The notes under the pieces: generated by a model
The model's input: only the letters and a program-made list of their open reading frames with translations
Database searches by the model: none
What the model was told of the DNA's origin: nothing
NCBI RefSeq assembly: GCF_902459465.1
Contig: NC_047073.1
Location: forward strand, 186,001 to 250,000
Length of the DNA stretch: 64,000 nucleotides
Reading direction: 5' to 3'
DNA from: Asterias rubens
Lineage: Eukaryota; Echinodermata; Asteroidea; Forcipulatida; Asteriidae
Translations under genes and position numbers: made by a program
Part shown: one piece after another, positions 51,601-61,529 of the stretch
Position numbering within the stretch: position 1 is the first letter of the stretch
Layout of the letters: the number at the start of each line of letters is the position of its first letter

Positions 51601-54600
51601 ATGGAGCATTGTTTGTCTATATTTGTTTGTCCTCTGTCTGTTACAGAAGAGTTTCTCTGCTTTTAATTATTGATAGAATTTGTAGGTATTTTAAGGACCC
51701 GTAGTTGGCAATTTATAATTTATAAACTGTCCTGTTATAGAAACATAGTAAAGAGTTGCCCCTTGCATATGTAAATTCACATTTGAAAGAGGTTTGAATA
51801 ATTCATTTATCTTCTTAAAATATTTATTAAAATAAACTCAAGGGTATTTTAACTCATCAGCATAGAAATGATCGATCCGAAGGAACTTCAAACGGAGCAG
51901 GAGCAGGAAACAGAAAGAGAAACTGCTACTATGATTTATAATTAATGTGGTTTGAAAAGAAAGTCTCATTTGCATGCTGCATAAAGTAGTAGTTTTTTCC
52001 ATTCATAATTAATTATGTTAGTTTAGAAGGTGGTCTGCGGTGCTTGAGGAAATTAAAAAGGTATCGTTGTTGCGTCATTGACGCGGGAACAAGACCTTCT
52101 TGGTTCCTTCTGGTGTTGTATGAGTCTTTAGTTGTCAAGATGTCACAGGCGGGTACTGTTGTTACATTTGCCCCCTCCTCACAGACTTTTCCTAGACATC
52201 GGATAGGTGGTAGGAGGCGCAGTGTACATGGCAACAACAAATTGACTGTTCAAAATGGCAAGGGACGGGCTGAAAGTAGAGTCAGGTATGGGTAGATTAA
52301 GGATTAATATATAAGTGCCTTTAAAGGCACTGGACACTATTGGTAACTACTTAAAATAATTGTTAGAATAAAAACTTACTTGGTGACAAACAATGGAGAG
52401 CTGTTGATAGTACAAATTATTGTGAGAAACGGCTCCCACTGAAGTAGCGTAGTTTTCAAGAAAGAAGTAATTTTCCACTAAAATCTTTTTGAATTTGATT
52501 TCGAGACCTTAGAATTAGATTTTTATTTTCAATAATAGTTTCTTATACTTGTTCAATTACTTTTTTTTAAAGGTACTCGGTTGTAAACAGTTACTTCCAA
52601 ATACATTATGCCCTTTATTGATATATGTAAACAAGTTTATTTAATATCAAGATATTTATGCCATTTAATAATCTAATAAAGTAAACAAATGAGTGGAGTT
52701 GTTGTCACCCTTGGTCCCAGCCTATAACAAACGTATAATTGATATAGAGATGATTTTTATAACAATAGTCTTGTACTTTGGATCAGCATTTTAAAACCCA
52801 ATAGGTTTGTAATCAGGGTAATTATAGGCGTCATCGACCAACAGTTGTCAACATATCCAGTAGATTATCTTTCATGTCTCTGATGTCAGTAGGGACACAA
52901 CTATACCTAGGAATTTCTAATCTGGAATCGCGCATACTAAATATCCATTCAACATATCTTGCTCGCTTTGCCAATCTGCTGAGATTTTTACATTAGCGCT
53001 GAAGTGGCAGACAATTTCACCCACACTCCAACCTGCAGTCATAAATCTACAATTTCTCAAGGAGTTTGTTGTTTCCAGTGGTTGTCATATTTGTGTAGTT
53101 AGGTGTCACCATGACGTTCCAACTTCAGCGTAGTCGAGGCATGACTCTACCTAATCGTATCGACATGAGCGTAAGGCGTCGTAGTCGAACTTTGTCCTTT
53201 GTGAGGAAACTCAGAAGCAGGTATCTATGGTATCTGTCTTAGTATGATAGTATTAAACATTGTACAAAACAACTCCCTCTCAAGTAAAACTCAGAAGCAG
53301 GTATCTATGGTATCTGTCTTAGTATGATAGTATTAAACATTGTACAAAACAACTCCCTCTCAAGTATAACTCAGAAGCAGGTATCTATGGTATCTGTCTT
53401 AGTATGATAGTATTAAACATTGTACAAAACAACTCCCTCTCAAGTAAAACTCAGAAGCAGGTATCTATGGTATCTGTCTTAGTATGATAGTATTAAACAT
53501 TGTACAAAACAACTCCCTCTGAAGTAAAACTCAGAAGCAGGTATCTATGGTATCTGTCTTAGTATGATAGTATTAAACATTGTACAAAACAACTCCCTCT
53601 CAAGTAATGTAGTTTTTGAGAGAGAGGTAATTTCCCATTAGAATATTTGAATCTCAGAAAGGCTTCAGGTGGGCCTGAAGCGTAAGTTGATCACTTTGTT
53701 TGCCTTTTTGCCTTCCCTTTATGTGAACAAATAAAATACAATGACAATTTATTTTCAGGACCTGGTAAAATCTGGGAGACAATTTGATGCCCCTCCCCTC
53801 CCTTGCCCAGTCAATAGGGTGCTGCGGAGGGTTATGCCCCCCCCCCCCCATGGTACCTCTGGATTTTCACCAGCTTTTGTTTATTCCCATATTCTAGGAA
53901 CAGAACCTGTCGCTTGGTGGTTACCCAAGCAGCAGAACCAAAACATTCAGCCATTTGTGTAAGATCTAGGTCTTGAAGTGGTGTACATACACACAATTCT
54001 CTTGTCGCTAACTTTGGTGAACATTCTAAAAGCTAGAGGTCAACAGTTCTACGCAAAATCCTGGCTCCAAGTCTAACATTCTAAAAGCTAGAGGTCAACA
54101 GTTGTACGCAAAATCCTGGCTCCAAGTCTATTGAGTTTGAAGATGATGTGATTTAACAATGAATATGAAGCTAGGGTTGTTCCATTATATGTTTTTTTTT
54201 AATATGTTGAATCCACTCAGGACAATTTGCTTTACATTGACTCTTGGTTACATCCTGGTTTATATCAATTATTAATATCAAAGGAAAGATTTGTAGCTCA
54301 ACTTCACTGAATCTGTGAAATGGCTGCTCGTTTCAAACTTGTTTCCTTTGACATTGTGAATAATGAACGCCCTAAAAGGTAAGAAGGTATTGCCTGCAAC
54401 ATCGGAAAAGTATACGCTGGCCAAGAATAATCAAATAGTCAAGCCAGAAAAGCAAATAATTTCTCAAACTGTTTTTGGTTGTTTTATTTGGGTTTTTGCA
54501 TTCTCTTAGGCCTCTTAAAACTTAGATTTTATGACTCGAGTGTTTGTGTTTCTGAGATTTGTGACAGATATTCCTTATTTATGACGGATCTTCCTTTTTT

Positions 54601-56539
54601 TTTTTTTAGCTCGGTCAGCACCGTGTCATTTATGGACGAGCCTCAGGATCCCAACAAGCAAGGATCTAGTGTCAAATTGGAAGCCACATATCAAATGGAT
54701 CCCAAGAAACGGTTCCCTGTCAACACGGTCAAAGACATCCTTGGTGAAGTGCTGCAACATTACCTGGCCGAGGAGAAATATGAAGCGGAGCTTTGTAAAC
54801 AAATGACTAAGACGATATCAGACGTGAGTTTATCAACCCTTAAAATACAATCCAGTGAAAGCAATCCTGTGTTTATTTATTTACTCATTTTCAGTATGGG
54901 AGACTTCTATTGTTTGTTTATTTATTTGTTCACATCCTTAATTCTAGAAATCCGCTTTCTATTTTTTCAGGATTATATACCTGTTTTACAAGCAGTTCTT
55001 AGAAGAACAGTTTTTATCTTTCAACTAATTTTTATTATCCAGTATAATGAAACAAACGGCACTTAGACCCCCCCCCCAATTTTCCTTAAAGAATTTGGGT
55101 ACTTTTTGTAACACAAACAATGTCCACGGATTTAATTTAACTTACACCCTTTGAAGATAATGACATTACCTGCTGAGGTGCTGTAGTTTTCAAGAAGTTA
55201 ATAAAACAATGTAAATTCTTAAATAATCTCACTGAGATGAATTTTTTTACTCATTTCTTAAAAACTACATCACCTCAGCAGGTAAATTTCTACCATCATT
55301 ATCTTCAAACTGTGTGAGCTTATGTAAACTTGTGGACATTGTGTTTTGTGTCCTGCAAAAAGTCTGCAGACCTCGGGGAACATGGTATTGTGAAGTTGAT
55401 CAAATCTCCTCCATTGGATGCTATCAGCTTCAGATCATAGTAATCTCTTATATAAATTCAGCCTTTCTTAAGATGGGCAATAAATCCTAGTCCCAGTTAT
55501 CCCTTTATTTACATTAAGTCTACTCGGTATGCACTTTGTCTGTAGAATGTGTTTGCTTTTCTATACCATTTCTTTCTAAAGTGCATAACTACATGCCTGG
55601 TGTGTACAGTGCTACATGTATGTCAAGGCCTGTGTACGCAGTCTGTTTGCATCTGTTTTATTGACAAAGCTAAATCATGCAAAACTCACGCTTCAAATGT
55701 GTGAAATATTTCCTGAGGCTGAGTGCTGAGCAGCTGAAACCCTTCATCCATGTGAATTGTTTCAATTCATCCATGTGAATTGTTTCACTTCATCCATGTG
55801 AATTGTTTCACTTCATCCATGTGAATTGTTTCAAAGGGAAATCTAATGTTTCTGTAATATCTAACCTGGAATCGATTAATCAATCGTATAGTAAAAGAAA
55901 GTATTCAACTAATCAATTTTTTACATTGTGTGTGTGATGTGAAGTTGACTAAGCTACCTGACAACACAACAGAATCAATATAGAAATGCCTCCCTGATGT
56001 GGGAGGCTTTGGGGTGTGGCTTATTCAGGATATGGTTTGGCTTAATGCTGCAGTGAGCTCATGAATATTAACGCTGCAACGGGGTGAGCTCATGATTATT
56101 AATCAGTTAGCTCAGCATTCACCATTGTGCAGTTTGTGTTCATGGGATGGGGGCAGGACAAAATGTGCCTGCATATTTAAATAATAAACACTCTTGGCAT
56201 ACGGACAATGAATTATGCAACAGTATGATTTACTGAATATTCATTCCTCTGTGGCATATCTGATGGAGCCTTATATTACTGCCAGCCGTATGTTTTTTAG
56301 GTGTTTATTTTATTTTGAACAATTCCTTATTTCAGGTTGTTAAGGCAAGAGTAAAGGATCTACAACTTGGACGCTATAAAATCATCGCCATTGTACACAT
56401 TGGTGAGCTGAAAGACCAGGGTTTGAAGATAAGTAGTCGTTGTTTGTGGGATGCGGCCAATGATAGCTCGTCATCGTATGAATATCGTAATAACTCTTTA
56501 TTCGCAACAGCAATGGTGTATGGTATCTACCATGAATAG
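48566..56539 (+). CDS. DYNLT5: Dynein light chain Tctex-type 5-like (DYNLT5/TCTEX1D1)
   Basis: Tctex-type light chains are small subunits that dimerise and bind dynein intermediate chains or cargo; this subfamily is usually linked to cilia and flagella. Shared exons are 54610-54823 and 56336-56539 (stop TAG 56537-56539). Diagnostic phrases: STVSFMDEP, FPVNTVKDILGEVL, EEKYEAELCKQMTKTISD, VKARVKDLQLGRYKIIAIV, SSRCLWDAAND, NNSLFATAMVYGIYHE. With first exon 48566-48687 the protein is 179 aa, matching the vertebrate length as I recall it, and that exon's KRHGSASSLMSGSE resembles the vertebrate N-terminus. Three further candidate first exons (52140, 53111, 54320) all end in phase 2 and fit the same acceptor at 54610. 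DYNLT4 or other Tctex1 paralogues are the main alternative. Confidence 0.9.
48860..48950 (-). mobile_element. tRNA-like SINE head, reverse
   Basis: On minus: TAGCTCAGTCGGTAGAGCGC (A box) and TGGTTCAAATCCC (B box) with normal spacing. No matching acceptor stem closes at the 3' end, and similar heads recur elsewhere as SINEs, so it is not called a tRNA gene. Confidence 0.6.
49510..50660. repeat. 73-bp minisatellite, about 15 copies with decayed left edge
   Basis: Units read GAGACCTAGTCTTCTGAGGG and CACTGTTCGTGATCAAGACT. The right two thirds are almost identical; the left third is diverged and built from shorter GAGACC-containing sub-repeats. It lies between first exons a and b of the DYNLT5-like gene and abuts a SINE. 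Confidence 0.9.
50678..51030 (-). mobile_element. tRNA-Leu/Ser-headed SINE, reverse, nearly full length
   Basis: It begins with the reversed tail (TATAGCGCTTTATACATATG), then CATCTCAGCTCCCTGGGGAG, GGACACAAGTGTCACAACCA and the reverse B box GACTCGAACCC, ending at TTAGCTCGACCA. Confidence 0.85.
52140..52285 (+). CDS. DYNLT5: DYNLT5-like alternative first coding exon b
   Basis: ATG at 52140 opens 48 codons plus 2 nt ending GAGTCAG|GTATGG. The peptide starts MSQAGTVVTFAPSSQTFP and turns basic (RHRIGGRRRS). It fits the common exon in phase, giving 187 aa. A splice into it from exon a would be out of frame, which supports use as a first exon. The frame stays open upstream, but I found no earlier ATG in it. 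Confidence 0.6.
52321..52525. mobile_element. Family A MITE, left half
   Basis: TTAAAGGCACTGGACACTAT at the left and TTTCGAGACCTTAGAATTAG near the truncated right edge. Confidence 0.75.
53111..53220 (+). CDS. DYNLT5: DYNLT5-like alternative first coding exon c
   Basis: ATG at 53111 has a strong start context (GTCACCATG) with an in-frame TAG 12 nt upstream. It has 36 codons plus 2 nt and donor AGAAGCAG|GTATCT. The peptide is very basic (MTFQLQRSRGMTLPNRID, then RRRSRTLSF). The joined protein would be 175 aa. The exon end is tandemly duplicated downstream. Confidence 0.65.
53209..53608 (+). repeat. 80-bp minisatellite of exon end, donor and MITE fragment, 5 copies
   Basis: Each unit begins ACTCAGAAGCAG|GTATCT and ends in GTATTAAACATTGTACAAAA plus CAACTCCCTCTCAAGTAA. 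The second part is a piece of family A MITE. Donor-like sites recur after 53220, 53300, 53380, 53460 and 53540. The MITE continues past the array (GTAGTTTTTGAGAGAGAGGT). Confidence 0.9.
54020..54130. repeat. 56-bp direct duplication
   Basis: AACATTCTAAAAGCTAGAGG begins both copies (54020 and 54076). Confidence 0.85.
54320..54378 (+). CDS. DYNLT5: DYNLT5-like alternative first coding exon d
   Basis: ATG at 54320 (GAAATGG) follows an in-frame TGA at 54308. It has 19 codons plus 2 nt and a strong donor AAAAG|GTAAGA. The peptide is MAARFKLVSFDIVNNERPK. It is only 231 nt from the common acceptor and gives a 158-aa protein with almost no extension. Confidence 0.6.
55088..55372. mobile_element. Complete palindromic element (family C)
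   Basis: AACACAAACAATGTCCACGG at the left pairs with GGACATTGTGTTTTGTG at the right, and GAGGTGCTGTAGTTTTCAAG with AAAAACTACATCACCTCAG. It lies between the two common DYNLT5-like exons. Confidence 0.75.
55745..55832. repeat. 23-bp tandem repeat, about 4 copies
   Basis: TTCATCCATGTGAATTGTTT is repeated with a 23-25 bp period. Confidence 0.85.
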
Positions 56540-56585
56540 TCCAATCTTGACTTAACTTCTTGAGTTTCTTAAAGTGTTGTTCTCT

Positions 56586-56993
56586 TTCTTGGTCCAATTT
56601 CATAGAGCTGCTTAAGCAGAAAATATTGCTTAGCACATTTCTGCTGAGCAGAAATGAGCAGGATCCCAGTTACTATTTAGACATGCGACATAGTAGTTTG
56701 GCTGAACCCTAAACATAGGAATCAAATTGCCTCTACAGCTGCCGGGAACCTCGGTGGTCTAGTTGGTACGACACTGCTCTAGAATTGCAAGGGTCGTGGG
56801 TTCGAATCCCATCCAAGTAATATTCCTGTGATTTTTTCACAGAACTCGGGAAAGTACCGAGTATACAGTACTAACACACATCGGTGTATATGGGTAAAAC
56901 CAAAATCGAATAACCTTTTTCTGATAAGCATAACTGTTTTGTGCTGAGTTGTTTTGAATGCTTATAAGCAGCTTTATGAAATTGGGCCCTGAA
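56586..56993. mobile_element. Family E element split by a nested SINE
   Basis: The left arm (CATAGAGCTGCTTAAGCAGA, GACATAGTAGTTTGGCTGAA) and right arm (GCTTATAAGCAGCTTTATGA, AATTGGGCCC) are separated by the SINE at 56749-56905, so the SINE inserted later. Confidence 0.7.
56749..56905 (+). mobile_element. Short tRNA-headed SINE, best copy
   Basis: TGGTCTAGTTGGTACGACAC (A box), GTGGGTTCGAATCCCATCC (B box) and body CCTGTGATTTTTTCACAGAA (a hairpin), with tail ACACACATCGGTGTATATGG. It gives the consensus for the fragments elsewhere. Confidence 0.8.
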
Positions 56994-57235
56994 GACATCA
57001 AGCCCTTCCCATCGCAATAACTGCCTCCCCTGAAGACATCAAGCCCTTCCCATCGCAATAACTGCCTCCCCTGAAGACATCAAGCCCTTCCCATCGCAAT
57101 AACTGCCTCCCCTGAAGACATCAAGCCCTTCCCATCGCAATAACTGCCTCCCCTGAAGACATCAAGCCCTTCCCATCGCAATAACTGCCTCCCCTGAAGA
57201 CATCAAGCCCTTCCCATCGCAATAACTGCCTCCAA
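56990..57235. repeat. 41-bp minisatellite, 6 copies
   Basis: CCTGAAGACATCAAGCCCTT plus CCCATCGCAATAACTGCCTC, almost perfect. The array starts exactly at the right end of the family E element. Confidence 0.95.
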
Positions 57236-57604
57236 TCACAAAACTCAATTGTAAAACCTGATCAATCATGTGAACATGCTTACCGCAAGATTCTGTGATT
57301 ACTGCCCATAGAATTGTGTTCAGAATTCTGCAGTAAAAAGAGCCATGAAATTGGACCTAGCTCAATGATGTGGGAACAATTTTAGGTGCTTTAAAAAAGT
57401 AATGTGATTTCTAAATTTGTTATTCACAATACCAAAATTTGGGTTTTATATAGGAGCTTAGTGGGATTTTTTTAAAGAATGAAATAATGAATTAGGATTT
57501 CTCATGTTGGTCAAAGCATAGAGTAACTGTCCTTACTCTATGGTCAAAGCAATGTTTAGTACCACAAGCATGTGCAAGTTGTGTAATGAATGTTTTGTTT
57601 TGTT

Positions 57605-57955
57605 TAAAGGAACATTACAGAATTGGTTTTCGTTAACAAAACAGTTGCTGGCAGTGTAAGCACTTTATGTAATCCACCATATACATAAACTGACAAACCT
57701 GTAGAAGTTTGGGAATGATTGGCCATCTGGGTCATGAGAGAATAGTGAAAAAACGATTACAAATTTTGCATTGCATCGATGCCAAAATAAAAATGAATAA
57801 AACGCTCGATTATTTATTTCTCATCAAATATGACATTTCAGACAGAAATATTTCAAGGGATGTTTTCAACACTTATCATCATTAATAGACTGTGTAGGTT
57901 TTATGTAAATCTGTGCACGATTTTTGTTTCTTACCAATTCTGTAACGTTCCTTCT
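57605..57955. mobile_element. Complete palindromic element (family D)
   Basis: The left end TTTAAAGGAACATTACAGAA pairs with the right end TTCTGTAACGTTCCTT. The internal phrase TTTATTTCTCATCAAATATG is shared with the half copy at 38772. Confidence 0.75.
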
Positions 57956-59094
57956 AAGGGATGTCAGTTTGTGGTAAAGAAAATACTGGAGTGATAGGAT
58001 AATGAAATTATTCAAAATGGTTTACCATATCCTGCAGCTCTTTCGGTTAAACAAAGATCACAATTAAAACACAATTTTTTTATGACAAGTCCACAACCAA
58101 TGGAAAAGACACAGTTTTGTTGACTAATAGTTTGTTTTATAGTATACCCAGATAGCAATAATATAGATATCTTTGTTATTTACTTACATAAATGTGTGAT
58201 TCTGGGTAAATTATGCATGGTCAATTATTTATGTATATAGAATGTGTGTGTGTTCTCTAACAAAGATAGTCCGATTTAGTATTAATAACATTTTTATAAA
58301 TTTCGTCAGATTTTTGTTGTTCTTCAAAGGGTTGGTACAATGTTGGGAACGTTCTAATTAAAGTTGGTCAATTATTCATAGATATCAGTGACATCTACCC
58401 ATTGGAAATATATTTCACATTCAGAAAAATGTTATTATTATTTTAGGAAAAACTTCTTCAGCAAAAAAAAATGTGACCACAATACACAATGTAATGAGTG
58501 TAAATATTCTCAAAACCAACGTTGTACCTTCCTTTTTAAATTTAGCTGCAAAATATCCAAACCTATTTTTATATATTTAAATCATGTAGATTTAATTGTA
58601 TTTTATAGAACTCAAAACACTTGGTAGTAAAGTTGAAACTATTACTGGATGATAATCTTTAATGGTATTGATTCACTCTATGGTCATAGGGCAATGTTTG
58701 AACTTTGTTCAACAATATAAAAGAACTAGGTAAAATTAGTCCTGCATACTGGACAAGTCCTCAAAATAAATCTGCAAAGGTAAAGACTATAGTTTGGTCT
58801 AAGTTCATTGAGTTTTGTCAAATAAAAAATTGTCAACAAAATAAAAAACTCATTTATATAGTGCCTCTGAAAGCGCTTCACAAACAGAATTAGCAGCGTC
58901 AAGTTACAGTTAGTAAACACTTACAAACAGAATTAGCAGCGTCAAGTTACAGTTAGTAAACACTTACAATAAGCAGATAAGCAATACACTTTTTACATAC
59001 AAATAAAAAATAGGAATTTAGTAAAAGTCTATAAAATTACAAGATAAAATCACAATGCTTAGCATTTGACAGTTGACATACATTTACACGTCTG

Positions 59095-59273
59095 CTATTA
59101 TTTGAGGATGAGCTACCTCTTGCTCAAAAACTAAATTACTTCAAAGGGAGCAGTTTCTCAAAATGGTTTCATACTATCAACAGCTCTCCATTGCTCGTTA
59201 CCAAGTACATGTATAAGTTTTGTTTTACTGGCACTCATTTTGAGTAATTACCAAAAGTGTCCAGTGCCTTTAA
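59095..59273. mobile_element. Family A MITE, right part only
   Basis: CTTGCTCAAAAACTAAATTA, CAACAGCTCTCCATTGCTCG and the end GTGTCCAGTGCCTTTAA. Confidence 0.7.
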
Positions 59274-60089
59274 GTAAGTCTATTTTACGATCTTCGGCTG
59301 TCATCATTTTACCAAGGAGGACGGAAAACTGTCCCCAACCTTATTGACCAATGTGGTGATATGTCCATACATTAACAATATTTAAATAATTAATGGTTAG
59401 TTGTTTAGGAAATGTGTGTGCTTTTTCAATCAACTATTCAAATAATGTACTAGTATAAAATTAAAGTGTGTAACCAACCCAAACTGAACCCAAACAGAGT
59501 TAGTTATGAGCTGTGAATACCATAAGAAACATTATAAAATAAGCCTAGTTTTAAATTATAAAATAAGCCTAGTTTTATATTTTACTCGTTTCCTTTGTTA
59601 CAAGCATTATGCGCAACATTGATGCGCTGCAGTCGCAATAAAGAATATCATTTTTATTATGCAACTTGTTTATGTGTTTCTTTATTCTGTATTCATAGCA
59701 ATGGTTTTGTCAATGAATTCTTATTCCCTAATATTGTTCACCGATCTAATGATCGGTGGAATTTCAATCCATTGAAATAAACATTTCGGCAACAGCAGAA
59801 GTAGAATAACAAATGCCCAAACTTCCATTTATTGTTAATTCTTAAAATATACAATTGGGTGTATTGTTCAAAAGGGTTGGTTCTACCGGAATGTCCTTTT
59901 TTTCAAATCACTGATACAAAGTAGTACCGAAATTAAGTGGAATTTCAATCCATGGAAAGAAACATTTCGGCAACAGCAGAAAAGTACAATAACGGTTTTA
60001 CTAATATGCCCGAACTTTCATTAATTGTTAGTTGTTTAAATATCAAATTGAAAAGTGAGTTGTATTCAGAAGCATTCAAACTGTCATTT

Positions 60090-60440
60090 TAAAGGGACTG
60101 GCACTTTTCAAAATAAATGGTCTCAAAATAATTGTTATCATCAAAACTTACTTGGTAACAAGCAATGGGAAGCTGTTTATAGTATAACACATTGTGAAAA
60201 ACGGCTCCCTCTGAAGTAACGTAGTTTTTTAGAAAGAAATAATTTCCCACTAAAATATTTGAATTGAATTCGAGAACTCAGCTGAGGTCTCTATTTCTAG
60301 ACATCTGAAAGCGCACGACTTGTTTGTCCGTTATTCTCTCTCAACTTCGACAACCAACTGAGTTCAAATTTTCACAGGTTTGATATTGTTGAGATACACC
60401 GAGTGAGAAGACTGGTCTTTGACAATATTGCCAAAGGTTG
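60090..60440. mobile_element. Palindromic MITE (family A)
   Basis: TTAAAGGGACTGGCACTTTT at the left, hairpin GAACTCAGCTGAGGTCTC, and a decayed right end (CAATATTGCCAAAGG). Confidence 0.7.
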
Positions 60441-61151
60441 TTTGGTTTTCCACCATCTTCTGAATAATGTCATTTACAAGCCAATGTACAACAACTGGCC
60501 ACCATAAATACTTAAACATATGCATATTTATCTGAGTATTAATTGAGCGATTAAAATATAGCGACCTATAATTTCTTAAACCGTAAAATGACAACAAGAG
60601 AAAATATAAAGCACAAACTTAAAATGTTATTAAAACCATAAGTGGCCAAAATGTAGATTAAAAATTGCATCAGGCTACCAATATATAGGAACGATTTCCG
60701 TGTCCTGCCACCACCTTTTTACAATTTTTTTTTTACCAAAAGGAATATCTCATTTGAGTAAGTTATATACTAATTTATTTCTTAATGAATGAACACATGG
60801 TGGCAGAATACGGAAATTTAAACACTGGGTCTATAAGTAATTTGTAACTTATTAATATTGCATTGTCAGCTGCGCTGTATTTAAAAACAAAGCAAATAAA
60901 AACGGCTTTATTCATCAGTAAATTATCAAGAATTGCAGAATAGGAATAACGCAATAGGTGTCAATGTTGTGTTGAGTTCTGCTCTGAAAATGTTATATCA
61001 ATATGTTTAACCTTATAGGATCTTCTACATAAGTTCTGCATTTCAAAGTTCCCTCGACAAACTTGGATAATCTTTATGGGGTTGGAAAAAATGCAAACTC
61101 ACAAAACGTAATTCGGAATCTTTTAAAATAAGTTTCACGAACCTTATTTGG

Positions 61152-61283
61152 GGAAAAGTTTCCGTATGGCGCCACCACTTTTTCATTCGATATGAAATAA
61201 TATAGTATCTAATTTACCTCAATGAGATATCCCTTTTTGTAAAAATGAGTGAAAAAGTGGTGGCGCCATACGGAAAGTTATCC
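61152..61283. mobile_element. 132-bp MULE-like MITE
   Basis: It is the same element as 8425-8556, almost identical, with TCCGTATGGCGCCACCAC inverted ends. A clean adjacent target duplication is not visible here (ACCTTATTTGG at the left, ACCTTATTCGG 7 nt beyond the right end). Confidence 0.85.
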
Positions 61284-61396
61284 GCTGGTAACCTTATTCG
61301 GGTAAGCATAAGTCGTTGTGCATAGCTGTTTTTGTGCTTCAAAGCATAGAGCTCCCTGCTCTCTGTTCAAAGCAACTCTATGTAATTAGGCCCTGG
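61283..61396. mobile_element. Family E element, one arm
   Basis: GCTGGTAACCTTATTCGGGT, AAGCATAAGTC and CTATGTAATTAGGCCC are present. The MULE-like MITE sits at its left edge. Confidence 0.5.
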
Positions 61397-61529
61397 GTTT
61401 TAAACCAGCAAAGCTTTCAATATGACAAAATTACGTAACTTTGAGCGCATAACATTCTTTTTTTTAGGAAAGCAGTGTAAGTTATAGAAGCTTTTCATGA
61501 ATAGATAGAATGCCTCACATATTATTCCA

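Larger units (their letters stand above)
57240..61529. other. Intergenic region between the DYNLT5-like and PDZ genes
   Basis: No supported gene. It holds family A, D, E and MULE-like elements and a 46-bp duplication near 58877-58968 (AGAATTAGCAGCGTCAAGTT). The short ORFs here lack coding signal. Confidence 0.55.

Noticed and set aside
56751..56820. tRNA gene
   Set aside because: A and B boxes are good but no acceptor stem closes, and the same head with the same non-tRNA body recurs at several sites, so it is a SINE. The same applies to 21797-21885, 27045-27120 and 48895-48960.
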